A stretch of DNA of 64,000 nucleotides. Source: Adineta steineri. Taxonomy: Eukaryota; Rotifera; Eurotatoria; Adinetida; Adinetidae. The position numbers and the translations under genes are program-made. The DNA lies in assembly GCA_905250115.1 (NCBI GenBank), contig CAJNOI010000039.1, positions 62,001 to 126,000 on the forward strand. The letters are read 5' to 3'. Below the pieces are notes generated by a model. It did not search any database. It saw only the letters and a program-made list of their open reading frames with translations, and was not told where the DNA came from. Of the stretch, positions 1 through 13,093 are shown piece after piece (positions within the stretch are counted from its first letter, which is position 1; each line of letters begins with the position of its first letter).

Positions 1-1387
1 CTTGACCTTTTTCTTCTCATCATTATATATGCATAACACTTCCTAAGGCTATTATTCTAACACATGTAACCGCAACTGTATATATATATATATGCAAAGT
101 TCTATTACATTTATTCATGCATTATTCAATTTAATTGTATTATTTAAGTTGTTCTCATACAATATTTTCTGCCTTTCTTTTTTTTATCTGATAAGCACTT
201 GTCGTAGACAGTTTACCTTAATAAATCACGCACAAGTCTATAAAGGAGTAATTTGATATATGTGAACAATAGTTACAACTATATTGCTTATAAAAACACT
301 TTTTGTTCTACCACCTGTAGCTTATATAACGTAACAAGTCATATATATTAACGGTCTATTTAAAAGTTACTATTCTTTTTTTTTTTTGTTCACACTAAAG
401 TGGCAGCCAACAATATGTCTTCTAGTGATTCAACTTACCCTTTCAATAGAAAGCTGTCAAAGTCTTCCTTTCTTTTACATCTATATAGAATAGGCAAATA
501 ATATCAACTGAATCGTTTGACAGAAACAATGTTTTGTACGAATGATGACATAGCACATCTGTACAATAGTTATTATATTTTTCTTTTTCTCATGATACAA
601 TTATATGATTGATTGACCAAATGAATATTTTTATTCGAAAAGATAAAGTTATCTTATATACATTAGTATTCACATTATTCATTATACAAAAAGAAGAAAA
701 CAGGAAAAAAGGTTCGGATGTTTAATAATGATTGATCGTTTTATTCACTACAAGTAATATAGTAATATCTTGACGGATAGAGAGAGAGAGAAAGAGAGAA
801 AAAGAAATTTTAAATGTTCAAATAGTAATGTATACGCCCACAAGTTGTTGCTAAATTTTACTAGCCTATAAATGTTCGTTACACATATGTCGTATAAAAT
901 TGACGATTAAATTGATGAATGGTCAATCGTACATAAACATATGAAACATATGGACATATAAATGTCGTACTAGAGCCGTAACACGTCTCATGAATTGGCC
1001 TACATTATTGAAATATGATGTAATACAAAAAAAAGCAGGAGACATATTCTTTTCTTCTTTTTTTTTCATCATTGCTGTGAAGTAGTACTGCGAAGGTTAT
1101 CCGCTCTTTCTTTTTCTACTTATTCATGAATTCAAGGTAGACATACTATCGGCTATTTCTTCTTTCTCGCTTTCTCTTTTCTTAGGGTTGAACAAATTTT
1201 CTCTTCTCTCTCTCTCTCTGTTTTGTTGTTCTACTCTCTCTATATACTCTCCCTCTCTCTCGTTGCCCGTTCATAGTCACTTTTCTCATTACTACAAACG
1301 TCGTCGGTGAACTAGGAGAGTAGTAAGTGCGAACGACGAACAACTGAACACATACACACGCACAAATACACATATACAAAGAAGAGG
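1..1387. other. upstream intergenic region, no gene seen
   Basis: AT-rich sequence before the FAM110-like gene. It holds a GA-rich purine tract near 780-806 and a pyrimidine-rich (TC)n stretch near 1195-1262, probably part of the promoter or 5' untranslated region of the gene starting at 1388. A minus-strand open frame at 1182-1379 reads through the dinucleotide tract and is not credible as a gene. Confidence 0.5.
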
Positions 1388-2664
1388 ATGCAACAACATC
1401 AGCAGCAGCATCACCACTATATTGATAGACGACGACCCCGACTGATGGACAGTAGTCATAAGACTAGAAATGATGATTTCTATACTAAATTAGAACGTAT
1501 ACGTTTAACTGCAGCAGCTTCTTCTTCAAGTAAGTTGTTTCTAGATTTCAATATTTGTTGAATGTTATTTCTTTTTTCAAATAGTTCATATTAATAAAGA
1601 AAATACAAAAATATTTCTTTTTCTTTCTTCATTATTCTCATCGTATCAGTATTTGTTGCGCATTAATCATGATGAGACAGAGACTTTGCGTGAAATGATG
1701 ATTAGGTCGTTTATGTTTACATGAGAAATGTTAATGAAGCAAACATGTTTATCAATCGGTCGTCATCATCATTTCTAAATGATCTGTTGTCTCATTTATC
1801 TTTCTATTCGATCGTCAACGTAACAAAATAGAAAAACTGACGCGACTGATTATCGGCTAAGTTAACTATTCATTTTTGACACTCATTTAGTGTAGACAGA
1901 TGATGTAATAAAATGTCATTTAACTCGTGTTATTGTGAAAAAGAAAACTAGACAAAACCTGTGTAGTATCAATATGATCATGTCTGTTGAGTATCAATCA
2001 GTCTTATCTAGTTCATAAATCACAGAAGACTTGTTGATGGATAGTCATTTCTATTAAAAAAAATAAAAGTATCGCTGATATATTATATAATTTTCTTTTC
2101 TTTTTTCATTTATGAATAGAACAGTGTTCACATCGTTCAGCAACAGAATTATTAGATGAATCAAAAGCATTTTTTGTTAAAAGTCAAGAAGTTTTACATA
2201 AACGACAATCACTGCTAAATAATAAAACATTAAATGAACAACAACAACAGATTACACCATCATTTCGAATAACGTATGTTTATTAATTTTAATATAATAA
2301 TAATGAAAATAAATTGATCATTTTTCGTAGAAAATCACGTCGTTCTCCTTATCAAGATTACGAATATGAAAATGACCGGTTTCGACTAGAATCTTTAGAT
2401 ATTCCATTACGATCTTCCACACCTCCGATATCTACTCCAAACTCAACAACAAATTTTTCTGATTGTGGAGCAGTTGAAAGTGTTAGTCTATTATCACTTT
2501 CGGATCAAACGACACTTGATAGTGCTAATAGTCCATCAAATATAAGAAGAACAGTTATACCATCAACATCGTTATCTGTGATTGAACGTAATGCAAGAAT
2601 AATCAAATGGCTTTTTCAATTAAATAAAGCTAATGCATCACCTTCGTTTCAAGAAGTTCAATAG
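1388..2664 (+). CDS. FAM110-family centrosome/microtubule-associated protein
   Basis: Three exons, 1388-1529, 2120-2273 and 2331-2664, join in phase to give 209 aa. Two short conserved boxes identify the family. The N-terminal box (about residues 53-75) contains SATELLDESKAFFVKSQ and matches the FAM110_N pattern in which SAVERLEADKAKYVKS is followed by Arg-Gln. The C-terminal box (about 178-200) contains SVIERNARIIKWLF and matches vertebrate SVVERNARVIKWLY. The middle is Ser/Thr/Pro-rich and disordered, and the N-terminus is Gln/His-rich. Vertebrate FAM110 proteins (about 300-370 aa) localise to centrosomes and spindle poles, so this copy is short. Introns are 590 and 57 bp with GTAAG and GTATG donors. 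The start is the first in-frame ATG. The family call rests on remembered motif patterns, not on a search. Confidence 0.82.
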
Positions 2665-5082
2665 TCAGCAAAGATAAAATTTATTACATTTGCTTTGTTT
2701 TTTATTTCTATTGTGAATTATATTGTTTTGTGTTTTGTTCTTTGAAAGAAACAAAGAAAAAATTTTTAATTTATCAAAAAAAAGATAACATATAATCAAT
2801 TAAGAAATGATCCGAAACGTCCGTCGAGACAACGATATCAAATAGATTTCATCATACACTCGAAAAAAATTACTTAAAATATTTTGTTCGACTGATGTTA
2901 TCATTCTTCATTATGAATTGAAGTTTAGTCTATTCAGATGAATATGTGTATCTATGAAAAATGATTCTTTTTGTTAGTTTTATGCATAATACATTATTTG
3001 AATATTTTTCTGTTTATCGAGCCATATTAAACTTAGTCTGAAAAGAAAAAAAGAAACTTTTTATCTTTATTTTTTCAGTTTTTTTTCTCTANNNNNNNNN
3101 NAAATTTTTTCTCCAAGAAAAAATACATCTATACGCCCTCTTATGTACTACTTTTTTCATCTATGAAATAAAATAATCTTACAATTATTTAAGTCATGCA
3201 ATCATCGGATTATAAATACCAATTATTAGATGAAAGAGAAAAACTATTGTAGAGTAATACTTCTGTTATGTTGATTTGAATAGTATCAAGGTTGATTATA
3301 TTTATTATTATGTCAGATAATAACATAATGTATGAGAAAAGAAAATCAATGATGACAAATAGATATCTTTGATAAACGAATGATAAAGTGCTAAAGTAGA
3401 CACAGTAATGAGTTCTTTCCTTGTCAGAATGTAGATAAGAATATATATTTAATTATTATTAAATTACATATTATATAACTATTTACGTCAAATACTATCT
3501 TAATTAAAAATCAAGGATTAGTAGATATCAAACTACAAAGATTTATACAGATCGAAGTAACAAGGTATTCATATACTACATTAGATTTTATCAAATAATT
3601 CTCTCAATAAAGTAAGAGATCAGAATAAATTGTTTACGGAAAAATATAAATCTATTTTTTTTTTGCGATTATTAATTTAGTTCAAATCAAGGTCGGACAG
3701 ATATGTCTTTTTATTAACATCAAACACAACGATGATAAAAGTCTTATTTTGAAATTAATGTAAGTAATTGGAAAAGAGAATCAGCTTTTTTCCTTTGCTA
3801 TAAATAATATTTATGTTAGCTATTATTAAGATGTAGTTAACAGGCAGACTTCCGCTTTTATTGAAAAAACTAATGTATTTATACATCGGCAAACGCTTAT
3901 ACCTCGAACATAGTACGCTTATAGATTAGTGATGACAAATAGTTAGATCTAAATGAGATCACACCTTGAGAAGATATTACAACTAATACATCAAGGACAG
4001 CATTATGATGTGATCTAGGGATCGAGTCATAATAATTTATTAAACAATACGATAAGTCATAAATCAAAACACTGATAAAAATCTGTTCATTGTTTTCTGA
4101 CAATAATGTACACCATGACAAAGTCGTAAACAACTCATCTTTTTTGTTGTAATAGTAAGTCTATTGATGGCTATATCTTCTTTGATCGATAATGAATTAG
4201 AAGAAAACAAGTATCAAATTTTTAGAAGAATAAATTGTTATTAAACCTTGGCTTTTCATCGAAACTAATGCTGTTATCTGAATTCGAACGATAATATAAC
4301 TAGAAAACAGTTCGATTTATATGAGTGTTAATAGCTTTCATTGAATGTATCTGATAATAGTATACTAGGAATTTAATTATAATCTATGTCGATATAGATA
4401 TATATGAGTTCAGTTATTCACTCTATATGATGTAACAAAATGGATTTGTTCTTATTGAAACCTGCTGACTTTTATCGATAAGTTTAAATTTATTTATTCA
4501 TAAATATAACGTAGCACGTATTGCGATAGTAATAATATATATATATATAATGAAAAAACTATTCGATTATTTTCGGAAGTCACAAACATATTTGACTGGA
4601 TAATAATTAATTTATATTATTGCAAAAAAAAGAAGATCAGAAAAATTATTCGAGAGAAAATGTCATTGCGACCAGACATCAACATGCTATTATTAAAGAC
4701 AATTTTCTATCGTAAAATATTGCTCATTACGAAAAATAAGAAAAAAAATTTTATTTTCTATATATTTAAAGACTACATGAATAGTAAGTAGATATGAAAT
4801 ATGCATTTGTCGTTTGAAATCTAGTAGTATAGAAAATTTTGTAATTTTTCTCAACTGTGATAGTATGAAACCATTTCATTAATATTATCAAAAATACGAT
4901 ACCACTGCCATCTTTTGCATTGCATTTGATCGATTGGTTGTTCAATAACATTGAAATGATTCATACAATGACGATGATATAAGCTTAATGACCTCAAACT
5001 TACTCATTCACTCTTATTCATATAAACAAAAAAAAAAATTTCCTAATTCAAGTACAGTGATTAGAATATCATTGTGTTGAAA
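2665..5082. other. intergenic region containing an assembly gap
   Basis: About 2.4 kb of AT-rich sequence between two plus-strand genes. It contains the 10-N gap and several short open frames (for example 3897-4133 and 4766-4951 on the minus strand) without recognisable domains, splice structure or composition unlike the background. I see no gene. Confidence 0.5.
3092..3101. other. assembly gap (10 N)
   Basis: Exactly ten N bases between two AT-rich tracts. This marks a scaffold join of unknown true length. It lies in intergenic sequence about 430 bp downstream of the FAM110-like stop codon, so no gene model is affected, but distances across it should not be trusted. Confidence 0.99.
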
Positions 5083-6670
5083 ATGTTTATACGCTGTTTA
5101 ATATTTGTAACTAGTCTTTTATTTGTTCTTACAAATGCTCAAAATGATAATAAAGCTAAACAATCACCAATAAGTAAATATATAAAAATGAATGATTTTG
5201 TTTATTTTTTTTTTCTTCAATTTTATCAGATATTGCCGTTGTTGAACATGAATCAAGCAATTCTATTGCTAATGATACTACTGATCAATCATGGCAAACA
5301 ACCACTGAAAGGACATTAATTCGGTATGATTATTTTAACAAATAAAAAAATGTTTTTTTTCATAAAATTTGATTATAGAGTAACACGTCTTGAAACAAAA
5401 ACTGACCAACCAAAGATAAATAAACGCGAACGACGTCAAGTTATTGAGTAAGTTCCTAAGTATGATCAATACGGTATATGGACTTCTTCTTTTTTTTATA
5501 GAGCAATACAAACTGCTGGCTTTGTTATTAATGTCGCCAAAGCAATGCAAAATACAGAAAGGTATAGTATCTTATAAATAGCCTCTATAATACATAGATA
5601 AAGCTTTCTCTCATTTGAATCACATTTTTGATTTTACGTAATTATTTATGATTATTTGTAGTGAGAACGACGATCATAGAAAAATGTAGCGTGTAATATA
5701 AATAATGTCTAACTTGAATGCATTTTGATTAAAAAAATCTTTTTGGTTGTTTGTGTTTTTGCTTTTCTAACCTTTTGACAAATCAATGCTTTTCTTAACC
5801 ATTGACGTATTTTTTGCTTTTATTTGGAAAGGGAAAAACTTAATTTATCATTGAGTAATTTTAATTTATTTTATTTTAGTGGTGAAGAAATTTTGGGCAT
5901 GGCAAAAAAGGTAAGAAATAAGAATTTTTGTACATTAAATTAAAATCTAAGAGATTGAGTACTTATTTTTTTTATCATAAATCATTTTGGAATAAACAAA
6001 CTTGATCTATGTGTTTTTTACTTATGTACTCTAATATGAAAATTATATTCAATGAGAGCTATACATATCTATGTATATACATATATCATTTTAATAGTAT
6101 GTATCTGTTTAAAACATTATTGTGTCTTAGAATAATAAATAGTTATATCTTTTTCCCATAAAAATGCTTTAAACAATAGTATATCGTTTCAAAGTAAAAT
6201 ATGAGAGACAAACGTTAATTTGTTTTGTCACAAAAATATCTAAACTCATCAATAATTGTTATTCTAGGTGGCTATTACAGTGATAGTTATTGTTTCCTTA
6301 TGTATCGTCTGCTGTTTGGTTACAACAGTAGTTATTTGTGTTCGTTGTTGCTGTGGAAATAATAATAATCGGAAACGAAATCAAGGTATATTTAAATATT
6401 TTCTATTTATGAAAAGTGTTCTATTTCAGTTTCATTATAGGTCCAACAACTATTCAAGTTCCACAACCTATTTATGTTCATACAGGTCCATCAGGTTATC
6501 AACCTCAATATTATCAACAACACCCTCCTCAACAATGGAATCCTGCGAATATGCAAATATCTGAAAGTCGTCCAATGTTACCTCAACCAAGTGCACCACC
6601 ACAATCAGATCAATATTATCATACTGAACATCCACCTCCACCATATGAAAAACTTTATACAGGTGTATAA
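5083..6670 (+). CDS. single-pass membrane protein with cytoplasmic PPPY motif
   Basis: Seven exons: 5083-5173, 5230-5323, 5379-5447, 5502-5561, 5880-5910, 6268-6385 and 6441-6670 (230 aa, all junctions in phase). The start at 5083 opens a clear signal peptide (MFIRCLIFVTSLLFVLTNAQ). The ectodomain of about 95 residues has no cysteine and carries a basic KRERR site, followed by a hydrophobic stretch. A transmembrane helix encoded at the start of exon 6 (about residues 116-140) ends in Cys-rich VRCCCG, a likely palmitoylation site. The cytoplasmic tail is Pro/Gln/Tyr-rich and ends with HPPPPYEKL, a PPxY ligand for WW domains such as those of NEDD4-type ubiquitin ligases. The layout resembles the Shisa/VOPP1/WBP1 group, but the Cys-rich ectodomain expected for Shisa is missing. 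Function unknown. A possible AATAAA signal lies at 6935-6940. Confidence 0.8.
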
Positions 6671-9433
6671 TTATACCATATTTATTTTCTTGTCCGATAT
6701 GAGAATTCAAAAAAACAAAATCAAACATGTTTTGTCAGATGTTGCTTGATTCACATCGGAAAACAGAAGTATTTTTTTTTCTCTTTTGTCGTTGTCATTA
6801 TTGAAATCTAGCAGTTTTTCTTGTCTTTGTTCTTTATCTTACATTTGTGTAGTATATATATGTTTTTCTCGAAACAATGTTCTCAATATATTCATCTGTA
6901 TATACATATTTGTCGTGATTTTTTTTTTTAGTTGAATAAATATAAGATCCATTAGCCGATATACATGAATAATTAACCTTGACGAAAATATCGGTTGAAG
7001 AAAAGACAAAAAATACAAACTAGTTATGTCGAAGGCGATGACAGTTAACTAAGCCTGTTAACAAATCATCAATAATTTGGTTTCTTATGAGATATAACAT
7101 TTGTCTTTAGTAATCTACTATTATAGCGTCTAATCAGCAAAAAAATGAATGAGTAATATCCGCTTAGATTAATAAATAACTTTCAACGGTGATCTGTTAT
7201 AATAATCCGGAAATGTTTTCTTTTTAACTCAGTAAAACAAACGAAAATCATATCTATTATTATCAGTTGTCTTCGAATATAGTATTCAAGAAGAAACAAA
7301 GTTTTTGTAACTTTATTTCCTGTTTTGTAATCAGCGTAATTATTAGTCACAAATATATTGTTGAAAGAATACCAATGACTTCGAAAATAAGCTTAGAACA
7401 ATGCTATTTTTATACATCTATGAAGAAAAGAAAGATTTTAAAAATTTGTACTCTTTTAAGCAGAAGAAATGAATTAAATTATATACGTAATCTATTGTTA
7501 CATCTGATTAATTTGTATGAATAAAAAGAAGAGAGAAACTTTTTCTTTTCTTCTTCGGTATAAAATCTATTGTTTATTTTTCTAATTGAATTATTGTATA
7601 TTGCTAAATTTTAATAATAAAAAAAAAGTTCATTCTATTTATCATTAAAATAGAAAGAAAACAAAATATTATGCTAAATTTTTTATTTATTTAATCAAGT
7701 GCCGACAAATAATAACAACTCAAAACTGTTGAATTTGATAATTTAATTTTTATGTGTTCTGACAATCTATTGGTTCTTATGAAAAAAATCATGTAAATAG
7801 TATCTCTCTGTATATTACGAACGATTAGTTTCTTTTTTTTTTACTAATGTCCGTTTCTTTCCACTTATCTTCTTGTCACAGACATTTTAGCATTTACGGA
7901 CCGATGAAGAATATAATGAAAGATAGAAACTGAGCGTACCAGATGTTAGAGTTGTACTATATAGAAATACATTCGATCAATGTCGATATAGGCATATGAA
8001 CGAGAATAAGATATATAATTTTGTATTAATTTGATTTTTGCTAAGTTGAACATTGTCGTTGACAATTTCCGTTTTCGCGATCTGCGTTTTTTCTACTCTC
8101 TCTCTCTCTCTCTTGTAACGCTTTACCCTTCCTTCCTCCTTCTTCTCTTTCTCTCTATCTTTCTCTCCTTCTGATGGTTCCTATCTTTCGTTTGTTTCTC
8201 TCAACTCTTCAATACATAAAGAGATATATCTATTAGTCTATCCTCGTTGACAGACAAGTCACAAGTGCTTATAGAACTATTACTATTAACATCAGTTGCA
8301 CATTAGACCATGTATGTTGATACAATATCTAGAAACAACTGGTAAAACAAATGAAGCTTTACTTTTTACAATCTATCTTCTCAAAATAGATAAAAGTTTG
8401 TAATAAAAAAATTTAATTACTATATACATCTATAATTATTATATATGTGTCACATTCATTATATCATAGAAAATACTATCGCTTTCTAGAGGAAGTAGTT
8501 TTAGCTTATCTCTCGTTTATTAATTAAGATTTTATTTTTTATTTTCGAAATATATAACTGACTATTTTTGTACCTAACATAAGAGAAATAGATTAGGAGA
8601 AAACCTAATATATATATATACATGTATCTATATATATATATATATACATAAATATATGATGATCAAATTATATATATATATATTTACATTAGGAGAAAAT
8701 GAAATTTATTCTTGATTTAATCGAAATATATATCATTTAGAAAAGTATCATATATTAGTGATGAAAATAAAATTGTTGTTTTTTCTAACCAATAATATAA
8801 TATGATATATATATATATATATATATATTTAAATATAAGTTCAATCTTACATAAAGCATCCTGAGATTAGCCTAAACTGTTTATTCATTTTATGATATTT
8901 ATTCCCTTGAAAGCTTTCTATATATTTTTTCAGTCAAATAAATCACCATAATTTAGATGCAAAGAATTATAGATGAAGTAGTTCCCATTAAATTATCTCT
9001 TTTTTGATCTCAAGAGAAGAACAAAATATATGATTGCTCTTTGCATTTATAATCGAAAAAATTCAGATTATTATTTTAGTCTATTTCCATACGAATGACC
9101 ATTATAAAAAGGGAAAAACAAAGGAAAGTTCTTTTTGATGAAAATAAGAGAAAAACATATGCTAAAACAAGATGAGAGATATGTTATTGAAATAATATAC
9201 ATGTCAAAGAATCTTTATTTGATACAAATATATTCATGATGACATGTATATTTCCTTAGGTATTGATTGAAACAAACATACATTTCTTTATCTTTTTTGT
9301 CTTTCTGTATAAAGCCTAAAAACTTTGAATAACAATACTCTGGCATATATAGCTGTTCTGACCTTTTAGTCACATTAGTCTAATCAATAAAATATTGGTT
9401 TTCGCATAATTACTAATATAAACAATATTTTAG
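6671..9433. other. intergenic region with AT microsatellites
   Basis: About 2.8 kb between the PPPY protein and the GPCR. It includes a possible polyadenylation signal (6935-6940), a CT-rich tract at about 8094-8160, and several (TA)n runs between 8609 and 8830. The open frame at 7267-7524 has no recognisable domain and no splice support. Nothing else is supportable. Confidence 0.5.
8609..8828. repeat. clustered (TA)n microsatellites
   Basis: Several uninterrupted or nearly uninterrupted TA runs occur close together (about 8609-8645, 8669-8681 and 8804-8828). They are simple repeats in the region upstream of the GPCR and probably length-variable. Confidence 0.85.
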
Positions 9434-11450
9434 ATGGGTAATATACCAGATTTTTGTCGAAATCGTTCTTTGCTAGCTAATGAAACATCTTACGCAAATA
9501 TATCGGAATGTTGGACTGAAGTATGGATACAAGATACATTACGAATATGTTTACCATTAATTATTCTACCTGTGTCACTTATATGTAATTGCCTGTCATT
9601 TATTGCATTACGAAGTCGTCATATGCGCGGAACATCAACAGCATTTTTCATGTTGGCTCTCAGTGTTCTTGATCCTCTTGTATTATTAACAAAAAATCTC
9701 GTCTATTTTCCAACATTTATTGTAGCACATGCCGCATCGTGCAAAATACTTTATTTTCTTATATATGTTTTTTGTTACACTAATGTTTGGATACTTGTTA
9801 TTATGACAGCTGATAAATTTTTTGCTGTTTGGTTTCCTCTCAAAGTATCATATTTTTGTACAATAACTCGAGCAAAATATGTTTGTATATTTCTTTTTGG
9901 TATGACAAGTATCATCTCATTTCATCATTTTTGGACTATTAATAGTTTAAACCATGATAAAACACCTTATTGTGCGTATGATATAGAACGCTACCCTAAC
10001 ATACAAAAAATATGGCGTTATTTGGATTCTGTTATTTGGTGTTTTGTACCTTTCATACTTATATTAACATTAAGTGGTTTAATTATATATAAATTACGTC
10101 AAAAAGGACAAGATTCACATCATAATATTCGACATATAATAAACACAAGTTTAAACAGTGAAAAGGGTAAGAAAAACAAATCTTAGTTTTGTTTTCTTAT
10201 ATAGACATCATTTATAGATGAAATGGATTGTAAAATATAATCATAATCATAATCATAATAATAATGAGAATAATAATGTGCACTAATGAATAATATTAAC
10301 GAATATAGATATAGACATAAAGATAGTTGATCTATAAAAGAAGCCTCGAAATCAACACTTGTAGGCTGAAGAAGATATTGTTTCTAATTACACAAAAATT
10401 CCTTTAGGCATTCCAATAAATAGATGTATAACTCCGCCTTAATGGTGTTTTTGTAAATAGACATGTTTTGAAAAGATAAGAATTTATTATGCTAAAAAAA
10501 CACATAAAAATCTATTATTATTAGACACGAACTTTATTTAGACTTATTATTTTCATTCAAAAAAGTTTTGTTATTATGACTAAATTTAGTTTTTCTTATT
10601 GCCTTTAGCTATTGTCATAGACTTTCTTATTACATATGATTGTGTTTTTAATCATACACAATAAATGGTATTTATTTTGATTATCAATTTAGAAAGCATA
10701 AAAAATAAAGATCTTTTTAGCCTAAAGGGTTTATTTTACATGATGACATTTCATTAATTTCTTTCCACTCTAAAAAAGAAAAAGATACATACTAACAAAT
10801 TTGGTTATTCATTTCTAGCTAATGATCAAAAACGTTTAAGTAAACAAATTCAACAACAGAGAAAAAGTGAAAATCCAGCTATTGAAATGCGCAGTAATCA
10901 AAAAACCGAAGTTATACGCTCTAGACAGCGCCATATAACATTAATGTTACTTGCTGTTGCTGTTGTTTTTCTTCTTGTTACATTACCAAATAGTATCTAT
11001 TTTGTACTTGATTCTATTTATGATTTTAATCAACCACCATCAGGAAATGACTTTGATGAATGGTTACGTTTTCGGCGATTAAAAATATTAACTGTTATTA
11101 TGTTTCAATTAAGTGATATACAACATGCAACAAATTTTTTCTTATATTTATTAACAAGTGACAAATTTCGTCGATCGATTGTCATGATATGTGCATCAAC
11201 AACACATTTCTTACCATCATTATTAAATTGTTGTTGTCGAAATAAAACAGGTTCAACATCATCATTTCGAAATAATTATACAGGACAAAAATATGATAAA
11301 AATACAATGTCATATCGTATGAGTGCAACTGAAAGATCAAGTATATCAGTAAATCCACGTTATATATCTCCTCAACAAATGCAAAATCAACAGAATAATT
11401 ATCGTTCATCATTATCAAGACCTTCAACAGCATTAATTCAATCGTTATAA
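9434..11450 (+). CDS. rhodopsin-class G-protein-coupled receptor, peptide-receptor type
   Basis: Two exons, 9434-10166 and 10819-11450 (454 aa), with a 652-bp phase-1 intron in the third intracellular loop. The N-terminus carries N-glycosylation sites (NRS, NET, NIS). TM1 has the conserved Asn (SLICNCLSF), TM2 the conserved Asp (LSVLDPL), and a Cys before TM3 can pair with one in extracellular loop 2 (PYCAYD). TM5 has FVPFILIL, TM6 has LVTLPNS in place of the CWxP region, and TM7 has NFFLY in place of NPxxY. The DRY motif is DKF (TADKFFAVWFP). These variants recall the divergent FMRFamide/peptide receptor-like GPCRs of spiralians. The tail is Ser/Asn-rich. Ligand unknown. A polyadenylation signal AATAAA lies at 11561-11566. 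Confidence 0.9.
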
Positions 11451-11597
11451 CATGAAGAACAAAACAGAATAAAAATTTATATTATAATTATGTAGTTTTT
11501 ATATTGATAATAGAAAATGTTAGAAAGTAAAAAAAAAACAGAAAAGAAACTTATTTTTGAAATAAAACAAATTTAAAATGCAAAATATACAATATTG

Positions 11598-13093
11598 TTA
11601 TACTCTTACATGATTCCATGATTTAGTTCGAAGAATATCTTTTAATTTAGATGAATTTTCATTTAAAGGTATTTTAGTTGAATCTGTTACAGAAACATTA
11701 TCATCTATTGTTAAATAAGTATCTAGATTTAGTTGACTATTAACTTGTCTTCTAGTTGATTGATGTCGAGGAAAAGCTGTACTTGTTCGTGAATTAACCG
11801 GTACTTTACGCGTTGTCGATGATGCTATTTCATTCTCATTATTATTATCTTTAGTTTGTCCTTGTTGCATCGTTAAATTTGTAAAATACATGACATAGAA
11901 TGGACAAGCAATTGTTTTGAGATCATTATGATAACGATCAGTTTTAATTGACCGTGTTTTGAATGATGAAAGCATAGATGAATCAGTAAAAAATACACAT
12001 TCGCTACCAACATTTGATTGTTGTGGAATTTGATAAGCATGTGTTGGTTGATAATCTGCTCTATTTGATTGATTATCATCTGTTTCAATAATTGGTGGAT
12101 TTATTGTTGTAATAATATTCGAAAGAATGGGCATCGTTTGAGTAGATGCATCATTTATTGTAGGTTTTATCATATTTGTACTTGTTGTATTATGTGTTAC
12201 AGCCGATGAAAAACGTTTATGAATACGATCAGCTGTAAGTATAGTCGATGCAGATGGAAGACGACAAGATGTTGAATAGGAAACAGTACCATGTCGAGTA
12301 CCATCCAAATCCTAGACAAATTAAAATAATTGTCCTACTTAGAAAAACGAGGGGTTTTATTAGAAAACTATTCTTAATCAATCAATCAATTGGATTTTGA
12401 ACTCGATCTATTGAATAAATTGTTTGAACAAAAGAAACAATCAATATGAAAAGCAAATATTTGTTAAAAACTCTAGTGTACTCGTCTCAAGAGTAGCTTA
12501 ATTAGATATGATCGAGATATATGTTGTTTTTTCTTACTCGATTATCTCGAAAACGGAAACTTTTACTTGATTGTTCATGTTTTTGTAATTTATTACGAAG
12601 ATAATCAATTTCAGATTTTAATCTTGCTGATGCATGCGATGGAGTATTTGTTGATTTTGATGATAAAAACTTTTTTTCAGTAGATTGACAAGTTGTTGTT
12701 GTTATTGGTAAACGTATTTTTTGATGAAGTATTGTTGCTGGTGGAAAACCATTTCTTCGAACATTTAATGTTAATTGTGAATTATTCGATGAATTGAGAT
12801 TACTACTATTATGTTCATCAATTGGATCATATTGTTCAATTTCTTGTTTTTGTTCCGTTGGAGGAAATAATAAACTTGATAAACTATTATTACGAAATCG
12901 AGATGAAATAGTTGCACCAGTCATTAAATGATTTCTTGAAGATTTTATATCATGAATACTATTCGCAGCAAAAAGTCCTGAATAGAAAAAATATATTTAC
13001 AGTTAGAATTGAAAATTAATTTGTAAAACCTGTTTTATTTTTTTTTAAATCATGATATTTTATATTTAATTTAGTTGATGCGATTGTCGTCAT
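11598..13093 (-). CDS. unrecognised Ser/Thr/Asn-rich protein with short coiled coil
   Basis: Three exons on the minus strand: 13030-13093, 12538-12977 and 11598-12311 (405 aa); phases agree at both introns. The protein is hydrophilic and largely disordered. One likely coiled coil (ARLKSEIDYLRNKLQKHEQ, about residues 145-163) lies just before the second splice junction. It has no signal peptide or membrane segment. It ends with LKDILRTKSWNHVRV. I do not recognise the family. The first donor (GTTTTA) is weak, and the frame stays open upstream of the chosen ATG at 13093, so an extra 5' exon is possible. It converges tail-to-tail with the GPCR (147 bp between stops) and is divergent from the dynein-stalk-like gene. 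Confidence 0.72.

Noticed and set aside
1182-1379. Minus-strand 65-codon open frame
   Set aside because: It reads through (TC)n dinucleotide sequence, giving an Arg/Glu/Cys-rich low-complexity peptide without a domain.
3897-4133. Minus-strand 78-codon open frame
   Set aside because: No domain, signal peptide or splice context; length expected by chance in AT-rich intergenic DNA.
6468-6749. Open frames overlapping the last exon of the PPPY protein on both strands
   Set aside because: Out-of-frame or antisense shadows of a real exon; composition (His/Asn/Ile-rich) follows from the Gln/Pro codons of the true frame.
7267-7524. Plus-strand 85-codon open frame
   Set aside because: Starts at a non-ATG codon, no domain, no conserved motif, no splice sites linking it to neighbours.
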